Source: Ilyonectria destructans (lineage: Eukaryota; Ascomycota; Sordariomycetes; Hypocreales; Nectriaceae). Taken from it: a stretch of DNA of 64,000 nucleotides. The position numbers and the translations under genes are program-made. The notes below the pieces were generated by a model. It worked only from the letters and a program-made list of their open reading frames with translations, was not told the DNA's origin and ran no database searches. The stretch lies in contig JAHEWK010000004.1 of the NCBI GenBank assembly GCA_020740775.1, positions 124,001 to 188,000 of the forward strand, given 5' to 3'. Positions 43,177 through 53,640 of the stretch are shown here, piece after piece. Every line of letters starts with the position of its first letter. Position 1 is the stretch's first letter.

Positions 43177-44203
43177 TTGAGGTGCTCCCAGTTCGTTTTC
43201 CACAACAGGACGGCCATCTTTGGTGGGGGTAGAACCTCGAAGTGCCACGGTGAGCCTGCCGAGAGCTTGCAGACGCCCGCTAGAGGCAAGAAAAGTGGAC
43301 TGCCTCAACTGATATCCTGGTTCAAAAACAAGTCATCGGCCAAGGATGAAGAGCAAGAAGGGTCTGTAAGAGCTCCTTCTAGCAAAGCTCCTTCAAGCAT
43401 ATCAGAAGGAGCCAACCCTACACTTTTGTGGCCTGCCGACCTGCCTCCTGCGGAATATCCCAATACACAAATCCTATGTCACAGCTACGATACCAAGATC
43501 ACCAAGTACATGTCTGGTGTGACAAACAAGAGCAGTGTTTTCTCCCATAGCAAGGACTTCTTATTTTCTCTTAGCAGAGAAAGAGTTCTTAACCCCCCTC
43601 GATATTGCTTGCTCACAGTCTTGGAGGGATAGTTGTTAAAGAGGTAGGCACGCAAACCGAACAAATCGTGGCAGCAATCACTAACTAGCTTTACTAGATG
43701 CTTGCAAGATCATCGGCATCAACGGACATGAACTTGAAAATGTTATCGAATCAACAGCAGCCGTGATGTTCCTAGGAACTCCTCATCGGGGCAGTCCTGG
43801 GCTTTTATCGCTCGGCGAATGGGCCCGCTCTATCCTCAGTGATCTCCGGGTGGATACAACCTCAGCGATCCTTGACACTCTGGGTCTGAAAACAACCGAC
43901 TTAAAGCGCGCACAAGAAGCGTTCTCGGGAATTTGGCAGACATACGACTTTCGAGTCAAGACATTCCAGGAAGGGCTGGGGTTGACGGAGGTGAATCTCG
44001 GCATCTTGGGGAACATGGTCGTCCCAGACATCTCCTCACTAATAGGAGATAAAATAGAACACGCCGAGACCCTCCAGGCTAACCATTTGGAAATGTGTCG
44101 GTTTACTGGCGCCGAGGATCCAAATTATGAGGAACTTCGCTCCATGTACCTATCGATTGTAAGCCTCAGACATTCTGCGACTTGGACATCTTGGTCTATG
44201 TGA
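43177..44203 (+). pseudogene. SesB-like serine esterase domain, NLR-effector relic
   Basis: Pieces of the alpha/beta-hydrolase (DUF676/SesB-type) domain often found at the N-terminus of fungal NLR proteins. 43420-43600 reads LLWPADLPPAEYPNTQILCH and SYDTKI. The nucleophile strand LAHSLGGIVVKE is present at about 43611-43646 but one base out of frame with what precedes it. A GTAGGC...CTAG intron then leads into ACKIIGINGHELENVIE, then VMFLGTPHRGSPGLLSLGEW, and finally ANHLEMCRF with the candidate catalytic His. No ATG opens the first part, and no NACHT domain follows. The frameshift and missing ends make it a relic; a short product from inside it cannot be excluded. Confidence 0.6.
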
Positions 44204-45242
44204 TCAGCGCATGGACGGACTGCAGATATACTTTGTGGGGGAGTTGTATCCGGAGATGTTAATTCAATATAAATAAACCTCATGTGATAACTACAGTGCC
44301 TTGTCTGTTTGTTAATTGCCGTCGATCTATTTCGTCACTACTAGAGCTATAACCCAGTTGTATGAGTTAGAAGGGCAGTAAACTAGAGCTTAAAGGTGTT
44401 ACTAGTTCAGTCGTTAAGTGTATATATAACAGCTTGTAACTATTAAATACTAGAAATACTATTAGTATTATCTATCTGAAAGTTGCTATCTAATATATAC
44501 TATATCAAATTCTGAGATACTGAAGTTGAGATTAATATAAAGCAACTTATAATTTCTATACCTATATCTAGAATAAATAGAATAGAGTATATACTACTAA
44601 CTACCTAAATAATCGGAATTATAGTTATTTTGTGTCTTTCTCCTCTAAGTGTAATAATACTGTAAATATACTGATGCTACGCAGCGACCCACCCAGATAC
44701 TAGCTGAACATTAGCGGTATCTATATTGCTAGATGAGATTTTAGTCTCGAGAAAGAGAGGAGCTAGCTGGGTGTAGAGAGGCTTGTATACAGTTTAGTTG
44801 ATTGTAGCTATTATGTGCGGTTACTTATCCAAGAAAGTGTTAATGAGATTCTGAAGCTCCTCTTGGGACGAAGGACCACAGAAAATCCGGCTATCCTATG
44901 GACTAACAATAAAACAGAACTCGGCCGAGTCTATGGAGTTCCCAAATCCTGCCTAAAAGCACTGCTCGCGTTGGATAGACTGGTGCTAGACGGTTGGGAT
45001 GGGGTCTGGTCACCAGTCTTTAACAAAGGACGGAAGGCTGGCACGATCTGAGTTGAGGCAATGGGCTCGACTTTAAGAGAAGCAAAGCGAGTGCTTGCAT
45101 ATTGTAGAAGCGACATGTGGACGTGGCAGGTTCTAGGCGGCTTGGATCAGAGCCTCAAAAACAAAACAAACCCGAAAAAAAGAGAAAAAAGAAGAAAGAA
45201 AAAGAAAAGGGTTTATGTAATGCCCTAGTTTGGAATCCCAAT
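44204..45242. other. AT-rich decayed stretch and 3' flank of the NLR gene
   Basis: 44310-44800 is strongly AT-rich with many TA steps, as in RIP-mutated repeats; no element can be named. A 78-codon frame at 44815-45051 has no motif. A purine-rich A/G tract lies at about 45157-45210. Confidence 0.45.
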
Positions 45243-48200
45243 TCAATGTGTTATGGAAATCTGGTAATTCTTTCGTTCTCCTCCTCTTAATTGTATAACC
45301 ACGACGAGGTCATTGCCTTTCAGATTGATATGGACGCCAAGTCCCTCTCGCTTTCCCCGAGTATCCAGGTCGGGATTCAACGGGAACCACATCTTCGAAT
45401 ACTTCAAGTCTGTCAAGATCTCCAATCGCGGCAAATCAAAGCAATCAAGCTGGGCTCCAGGGTCGTTTTTGAAATTTCGTTGGATAAGACTGTGTAGTTG
45501 ATTCTGGAGAGCCTGTAGGATCTCGTGGTTGACAGAAGGTTTGAACTCTTGATACAATAATGGGTACAAGTGCTTTCGTCTCTGGTCTCGAGCGATGTCT
45601 AGAGGTCTGCTGTATTGTTTTGAACTTGAAGTGGTTTCGAGAGTCCTGGCAAGCTCTTGATACAGTCAGTAACTTGTTCTTAATTCCCTGGACAGTCTTT
45701 ACGCACTCCATGCGCCCAAGTTTAGAAGCATCTGGACGGCTTCCTCGTTGCCCCACCATGCAGCCTGGTGGAGAGGGGTGAAACCGCTCGCGCTTTTCAC
45801 TGGCTTAGTCAAAGAACCTAGACAACATTATTTCGTGAACCAATTTTCTGACAGTAGAGATACTCACTAATTCTCCAGCAATTAACCCAGTTCTGGTGAT
45901 AATTATTAAAGCCAACGGTAAGCTGTACGACCATCGCTTTCCAATCACCGTAGTAATTTGCGTTAGCGAGCTTATCTCTTTCGTCAAAATACGGTGACTT
46001 CTCGCGCTGATATGACTTGCGACGAATCTGTCCATGCCAGGTAACGTCGGCAGCTGAATACAGTTAGAAAATACCTTTACTATCGAACGTTGCAAGTACC
46101 ATGGTTCGGAGCTACATACCAGACAGCGTCTCAAGCACTATGTCTCTGTCGTCGCCCAGCTCACTTACTAGTGGGCTGGCATATGAGAGCCTCGCGTGAT
46201 CTGAACCACTTTTCGAGTTGGAGCCGACTCCTCCGCTTTCACGAAGCAGGTCAACAATTACCGTGTGTTCTTTTTCCTCAGCGTGCTCCAGCGGCGTCCG
46301 ACCAAAACTCGTATCCTTTGAGTTGAGGTCGACTTCCTTGCCGGCAAGCAGCATCTCGATAACAGCCTGGTGCCCTTCCCCAGCGGCATACGATAGCGGC
46401 GTCAGACCAAAATGCTTATCTGTCGAGTTGACGTCAATGTTACCGTTATCCAGCAGCAGCTTGACAACGTCCGCGTGCCCTCTCTCGGCTGCCCACGACA
46501 AGGGCGTCCGATTGTGACTGTCCTTCGGATCTGGATTCTGCTCATGTGTGAGGATTTTTACCGCTTCAGTTACTCCAAGGTATGCCGCCAAATGTACTCC
46601 AGTCATTTCCTTTGGAACTCCTTGGCTGAACTTTGACTGCCCCGAGAACCCCTCGACAGCCATCAGTACTTGGCTCGACGCCTCAACATTCTTCTCGCGT
46701 CCTAGAAAGTCCAGTATTTCCTCTGGTAAGTTCGATAACTCGCAAGCATGATGTCCCCAGTAGTGTGTGGCGTAATCGTAGAGCGGATTCGACCGCAGCC
46801 GCTCCTCAAACTCACCGTCCTTTTGACAAAACCCGCTCTCAAAGACGCTGAATGAGAGATAGTTAGTGCAGATTGTCGTGATCGCCGCTTGAGCGTTGTC
46901 AAACCAACGGTCTTGCGTTCTCTCGAAGTATTGTTGCGTGGTGTAGTGGACCAACCGGATGATATTGCTTCCTTTGTCTATTGTGACCAATCCAGCACAT
47001 ACAGAGACCATACCTCCTATTTGTGGAAGGTCATCCTCGTCAAGCTTGGGTTTGCCAGGTTTTACCGCAAGAGCGTGTTGAAGCTCCGTCGATGTGAGCG
47101 GCCGCTTTGCGTAGGTGATCCAAGATAGGACTTGCATAGCAAGCTCTTTTTGGTAGCGGACTTGTCCTTTGATACGCTCCATTGTTTCATCGTATGCATG
47201 GTCATACGCGTCAAGCGCTTCTGAATCGGCGGACCACTGTTGTAGAGCAGCTCGGAGCTGATTAGGGGTTGTCGTTCCAACCAAGGAATTAAAACGGAGC
47301 TGTGCAAGCAAAAACCTAGCGAATTTAGCATATTCGGGTGATAATATCTGAATAGCCACATACCTGCCATCAACAGTTTTAATAATCTCAGTCTTGATTT
47401 CCTGCTGGAGATCTTGTCTGCTTCTGACAAATGATGGTAGATGCGATATCCTACCATCCACATATATTCCGACGTCTTCGGCTTTTGCATGTATTTCCAG
47501 CTGAACACATCCATTGAATTCCTCCGTAATCTCTGGGATGAATCTGGAAGTTGCAAAGATGCTTGCTTTACATTTGGCCTGAAGATGGAAGATCGCCTCC
47601 AGGAATGTGGATCGGCAGCCCTCAAGAGTTTCGCATTCATCAAGTGCATCAATGATGATGAAAACCTTTGAATACATCTGACTCACCGACTGGAGAGTAG
47701 TTGAGATTTCCTCGAACGATGGCCGTTGCTTCTTGCAGTCCTTGTAGAGTGATTGCACACTTTCTGGCAGGGATGGCCGGTCTTGAGCCAGCTGTCTCAA
47801 TAGATTCGCGAGGAGGTCTTCGGCCATCTGCTTGTGCTTCCGTCGGAAGTTGCAATAGATGTATGCAATACCGAAGGAATCGTCATTCCCGAAGCGACTC
47901 GTAAGCTCGTCGATCACGATTGATGTCAGGATTGTCTTTCCCGCTCCCGGAATGCCCGGGCAGAATAACGTCTGCTTCTCCGTCCCCACCCATGCCTTGA
48001 ATTCCGCCGAGTCCAGAAGCCATTCGCCCGTTCCCGCTTTCCGTTGACGAAAATAGTTCTGCTGAATGGTATAATCAAATGGAGCGACCCAGTTGAGAAT
48101 TTTCGTGCATTCCTCATTGGCGTGCTGACGATCATTGTCGAGCTTTAAAGCATCCACAGTGTCCTTTACAGCCAACATGGCATTCTTCTGATCCCGGTGT

Positions 48201-48868
48201 GACTTCACTTGTTGATTGAATAGGCTGCTCATGCAGTCTTTCATGTCAAAAGAGAGTTTCTCTCCGGCGTCATGTAGCTCCTCCTGCTGATCGTATAGCT
48301 GATCCACACCGTCTCTTATGGCCGAAATGGCTTCCGCCTCTTCTAGATGCCATTGATACTGTTTCTTGATTGCCTCTTTGGTTTCCTTATTCGTATTCAC
48401 TGCCAGAACGGCAACATCGATCATGATCATCTCATGCAAGACTTGGCATTTCCGGTGGAGATCTTTGACCACATCTAGAGTATTCTTTGCAAAGAAGGCG
48501 ACTTTCAATCTTGTCAAGCCCCATTTTCCACCTTTATCTTTCTTCTTCAATTCGGCAAGGAGTGTTTCCAAATCTTCTTGGCATGTTTCGAGCAGGGACT
48601 TCGGGACCTGTGACGGAGAAGCATGGAGCTGCGATAGCAACAACGATGATCGGCCGGAGAATGCCGCTGCGTACTCGGGGTTGACTACGATACTGGAGTT
48701 GATTTGGCACAGCACCGCGTTGAGGCTGCGAAGCTCGGCCATGAATCTTTTGACGTTATCCGGTGCATCTTTCCAGTCTATTCCGAACTGGACTACTACC
48801 TGCGCGATCTGAATAGTCAGACCGATAACACCAACGACACCAGCTCCAATTCCGAATGCTTCTGCCAT
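45243..48868 (-). CDS. NLR (NACHT-ankyrin) protein with a C-terminal extension, four exons, 1152 aa
   Basis: STAND-type signalling ATPase of fungal non-self recognition. Exons: 48868-46120, 46053-45868, 45817-45707 and 45655-45243. The N-terminus MAEAFGIGAGVVGVIGLTIQ starts a helical HeLo-like/NACHT N-terminal region of about 280 residues. The NACHT has Walker A GIPGAGKT and Walker B VFIIIDALDECE, then ATSRF. A winged-helix-like region holds VLSWITYAKRPLTSTELQHA. At least three ankyrin repeats follow (TPLSWAAERGHADVVKLLLD, TPLSYAAGEGHQAVIEMLL, TPLEHAEEKEH). The three small last exons add ADVTWHGQIRRKSYQRE, another ankyrin-like GFTPLHQAAWWGNEEAVQML, and a domain ending RLEILTDLKYSKMWFPLNPD, which elsewhere looks like a separate family. 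The start at 48868 is preferred over 48883 because MAEA-type starts are usual. All frames are intact. Confidence 0.88.
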
Positions 48869-51013
48869 GATGATTATGCGCAAGTCGACAGGTCAATATT
48901 AACGTCGTGGAGGGAGATCAAAGGTCTTCAGACCCTACAAAAGAACAGGAAAGTCAGCATCAGTCACCAATCTGCACAAACAACGCGGACACGATATGCC
49001 CCTACCTTGGCGGAGGATGCCGAAAATTACCGTTGGATCCTATTGTCAAGCTCGGTCACTATGCGTGGATTAAAGATTCAGAGCATCCGTTTGAAAAGCA
49101 GGGGACTTGATGGATGCGATGAAGGATGCAATAAGGGCACCGCACAGAGCCCAACGAAAGCCCAACCTAGCTGGGGGGCTGACTTTACCACGTGATCCCA
49201 GGCTTCCCCCTCCCCCTTAAAGAGGGGGTGATAAAATCTGCAACTGTTATTAGGTTGAAACCTCGTGTGGCGGCATGATATGCCTGATCCGGAACGCTGA
49301 ATGCAGAACGCCAGATCAGGTAATAGGTAGGATTTAGTATTATAATAACGCTGGATTTATCTCTCTTTAAGACCGTAATATAGATTTCTTAAGGTATAAA
49401 ATAGAGCCTCTATAACTTTTGATTAAAGTAGAGTAATTATGTAATTAAGCTCTTTTAAATTTTAATATGTTATTTATTTAGCTATAAGTTGACTAATATA
49501 GTATTATTTATTGGCTCTATAATCTATACTATCTGATGGGGCTTATTGGTATACTTTCATAACTCGTACGTCGTTATGCTGATAGGTTATGAGAAACTGT
49601 GCCCCCAAGCTATCTCGGACGTCATCGAGACCTCGGTTTTAAAACAGAGTAATTCATCCTTGCCGACTATAGCGTTTAAAATAATTGTATATTAGATATA
49701 AATAATCGTAGAGGAGTAGGCCATACCGCCCCTTCATATTAAATCGATCTTTTTGCCCTAGTGCCGCATCACACTGCGTATTTGCTCCATCTGACGCTCA
49801 GTGATGCTTTGCGAGACCAGTAGGCTACGCTTGTTCAGCCGCAGGACTAGATGCCGGTTCGTTGTTCCGTCGCAGGCTTTTCTGCGGCCGATCAATCGTT
49901 GCGATCGGGTGGGGTATGATCGTACCCGGTGCCCACCTCGCTGCTGCTATCGGCCCCACTACCACTGACCAAGATGAAGGTAGGCTGGGCAGCGGCTAGG
50001 ATTGGAGAACTCGCAATTCTCGAAAATAGATGTTCGCGAGGGATAAAGAAAAAGCGAGGGCCATGAGAAGATGTAAGAGAAGCCACGGGAGAGCGAGGAG
50101 TAGGTCAATCAATGCTCTATACTAGTTATTGAAGCATATAGTCTGTTCTCAATGTATAAATATCCAAGTAATTTCAAAGTAAATACAAATAATATAGAAA
50201 CAGATGGTTTGAATCGTGTAGTAATGGGATGCTACCTTTGACTTCAGAATTGGTGGCACGGTGCGCGAGTGATGGGAGACGCCATTGCCCCTGCTTTCAT
50301 AATTAGCTTACTCACTAGTGATAGCGCTGTTGGGGAATGTCTGTTCTAGAAGCTAATAGGGGGGCAATATTTGAACATTGCTTGTGGGATCACAACTACT
50401 CCTTGTATTTCTCGCAAACTGCCTGCCTATATGAGGTAGGCTCCTTTTTAGCTTCTTCGTTTTAACTTTCAAAGGAAGCCTTTTTTCCAACTGCCGGTAC
50501 GGGCGGCATAGCGGAATTTCAGCGAGTGCGATAACTGCAGGAGCTGAAATGGTGTCAAAACTTGAACTAAACCACGCCCGGTCGTCCCAGCTGAGGGTAC
50601 TAGCTCGAACCTCAAGGCGCATTAGATCGGATAAGGGCAAGTGGCCAGGCTTTGCCCAACCCCGCTCGTATGCTGGTAGGCTAAACATCGATAACATGTA
50701 CTGTATGAGGGCACAGGGACTGTGTTGCATCGCCTCGACGCCACCGAAAAACACGCCACCCTAGACGAATCCTAGGAAATCTCTCATATAACTTACTAGG
50801 GTACAAATGGCATCCTACGTCCAGCCACCGATAAGGGGAACATCTGTCAGTCAGCCCTCTATCACACAGGCGAATCGAATTGACCAAGCGTACCATCAGA
50901 GCTCCATCGAGCACCATCGCTGACTTAGCAGGGGCCTTTCCTTGCACACTACGTGATTCTTTTCTGTCCTTTCATCCTCCTCTCCCTCTCATCTCATCCT
51001 CCCATCAGCCACG
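48869..51013. other. 2.1-kb gene-poor stretch, partly AT-rich
   Basis: No gene recognised. 49330-49560 and 49680-49730 are AT-rich with RIP-like composition. A 133-codon minus-strand frame at 50353-50754 has no motif. The last 80 bp are CT-rich (CTCTCCCTCTCATCTCATCC), the leader of the permease gene. Confidence 0.4.
49283..49320. repeat. 38-bp imperfect inverted repeat
   Basis: CCTGATC (49283-49289) pairs with GATCAGG (49314-49320) around a core in which GAACGC also occurs twice. It sits at the edge of an AT-rich stretch and may be a transposon terminus or small foldback remnant. Confidence 0.35.
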
Positions 51014-53260
51014 ATGCCGGGCAACCCCATTATGCCCACCCACGAGGTTGAGGCCGTTGAGATGAAGCACCTCAGCAACACTGGTCGCTTCGACATGGAG
51101 GGATCCTGGTGGGACGCCTCTGTCAAGCGCCCCGAGCCTACCGACTGGATGGATGGCTTCCGCCGTGCCAAGCGACGGCCCAGCAAGAGCCTCAACAGCG
51201 GCTACGATGCTACACCACAGCCCGTCATGTCGGCCCAAGGGGATCGCTATTACGACATCCGAGCAGCGAATGCCAAGACGGCCACAACGGCCCTCGCCAG
51301 GAAGCTCAAGGGTAGGCACATGCAGATGATTGCCTTTGGGGGGGCTATCGGTGAGTACTTAGCCAGTTCCCACCCCTTCCGGAATCCTCGTCGTTTTCAA
51401 GCTTGCCGATAAGGAGACGGGGAAGAAAAGACAAAGCGAAATCGTCGTCAAGGTTGATACCCACGGTCAACCGAAAACAAGTCTCGTCAACGGCTATACC
51501 TTCCCCTCCATCCGTCGTCGCGCTTCTCTCCATCCATATCGCCCAACATCGCTGACACTGATACCCTTCCCAGGAGCCGGCCTCTTCGTCGCCACGGGCA
51601 ACGCTCTCTACAAGGGTGGTCCGGCAAACCTCATTCTCTCTTTCCTTGTATTCGGTGCGATGCAATACTGTACCGTGCAGTCCCTCTGCGAGCTCTGTGT
51701 TCTCTTCCCCGTCACTGGCTCCTTCTCGGCCTTTTCTACCCGCTTTATCGACCCTTCTTGGGGCTTTGCCATCGGTTGGAAGTAAGTCCCGAGCTCCCCT
51801 TTACTTGATTTTTTTTTCCTGTGCCCTATGCAGCGAGAAGCGTCCCATGCTTTCCTTATAGTTAGCGAGATTAAGTGTGCTAACAACGAATTGAAAACTT
51901 TCCCCGATATAGCTATTTTCTGCTGTGGCTCTTTGTCCTGCCCCTAGAAATTATTGCCGGGGCATTTGCTGTTTCCTACTGGAATGCTGCCATACCAAAG
52001 GCCGTCCTCGTCACTACATTCCTTGTCTCTATTCTCGCCATCAACTTGTGTGGTATTAAGGCCTATGGCGAGGCTGAGTTTATCTTTTCCATCATCAAAA
52101 TAACGGCCATTGTTGGCTTTATGTAAGTCTCTCTGTTATTCGCTTCCTGCCTCCCCTCAAAGTGCCACCGCTTACAACCTGCAATGGTTAGCCTTCTAGG
52201 CATCGTCATCAACATCGGAGGCCCGCCTGAGGGCGGCTACATCGGCGGTTACTACTGGCAGAATCCCGGACCTTTCAAAAATGGGTTCAAGGGCTTTTGC
52301 ACCGTCCTAGTCTCGACCGCCTTCGCATTCGGAGGCACTGAACTCGTCGGCCTTGCTGCGCCTGAGGCGGTCAACCCAGCCAAATCGCTCCCTAAAGCTT
52401 TCAAGCAGGTCTTCTGGCGTATCACCATCTTCTACGTTGGTGCCACCTTGATCATGACCCTTCTCGTTTCCTCAGATAACCCTCGCCTTATGGGTGACAG
52501 CAATAATTCCTCTTCTTCGGCAAGTGCGTTTATCATCGCCATTGAGAAAGCCGGTATTACTATCTTACCGAGCGTTATGAATGCCATCATCCTGATTGCT
52601 ATTGTCAGCGTTGGCAACTCGGCAGTTTTTAGCTCATCGCGAACCCTGCTTGCCTTGGCTGAGCAGTCGCATGCCCCGCAGTTCTTTGCCTACGTGGATA
52701 AACGAGGGCGGCCGCTTATGGCCATCTTATTTGTGGTATGTGTAGGGCTTCTGGGCTACTTAGCTGACGTCAAACTTCACCAAACTATCTTCAACTGGCT
52801 CCTCGCTACTTCCAGCCTGAGTTTGATATGCACCTGGGGCAGCATTTGTCTTTGTCATATTCGTTTCCGTATAGCTTGGGCATACAAGGCTCGTTCGGTA
52901 GATCAACTTCCCATCCGTTCGCACTCCGGTGTCATCGGCTCCTGGTTCGCCCTGGTGGCATATATCCTAGTGCTTGCGTCGCAGGTCTACATCGCCATCT
53001 CGCCTATCCAGACGCCAACCCTGGACACCAGCACATCCGGCAAGGTGCAGACCTTCTTTCTCCGGGTTATGGCCATGCCGATTCTGCTAGTTTTATATGT
53101 TAGCCACAAGATGTACTTCCACACCCAGGTCGTCCCGATAGATAAGATTGATGTTGAAACGGGCCGAAGATCTTCCCGTTCTCACATTACAGCAGAGCCA
53201 GGACAAGATGAGAAGAGAAACTGGCCAATCTGGAAGAGGGTTTACAATCTCCTTTGCTAA
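51014..53260 (+). CDS. Amino-acid permease (APC superfamily, fungal YAT/AAT family), four exons, 607 aa
   Basis: Plasma-membrane importer of amino acids by proton symport. Exons: 51014-51350, 51574-51781, 51913-52122 and 52192-53260, with all junctions in frame. After an approximately 105-residue soluble N-terminus comes the family signature RHMQMIAFGGAIG, then GLFVATGNALYKGGPANLI, then further helices including PLEIIAGAFAVSYWNAAIP, FAFGGTELVGLAAPEAVNPA (the conserved GTE...AxE motif of helix VI), and NAIILIAIVSVGNSAVFSSS followed by RTLLALAEQSHAPQFF. About 12 helices in total, ending in a charged tail. Substrate range cannot be read from sequence; general or broad-range permeases are the nearest type. 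The intact structure contrasts with the decayed neighbours. Confidence 0.92.
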
Positions 53261-53640
53261 TATATACTAATCTGTCTTCGGGTTGTACGTAAAAGGGTAG
53301 ATAAATGAGACGAATGAAGTTTATTCCGTCTAGTACATTGAATCAGCTAACTGTCGCGCTCCGAGCATTCCATGCGTCACCATAAGGGGTCCTGGGCATT
53401 CCATAGTGGTTCTTTTAATCCCGTTCACCGAGACAGGAGACCCTCATAATTGTTCTGTGCTCAGATTGGTAGTTACTGTTATCGTTAGTAGCAATATTCC
53501 TATCAGCCTTTCCAGCTCCTTCCGTAGGCTTCCTTAACACTCTTCAACAACCCCCCTCACCCCTGAAGACTGCAATCTCCCTCGACAATACAACCACCGC
53601 CATTGGCTTCTGGAGACTCTACAATACGCTCCGGAAACAC
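53261..53640. other. 3' flank of the permease and edge of a relic
   Basis: No intact gene. A trace of an upstream part of the following pseudogene may begin near 53530. Confidence 0.3.

Noticed and set aside
47062..47652. 196-codon frame within the NLR gene
   Set aside because: It is another frame of the intact NACHT-ankyrin coding exon on the same strand.
50353..50754. 133-codon minus-strand frame before the permease
   Set aside because: No motif, and it overlaps the expected promoter of the permease.
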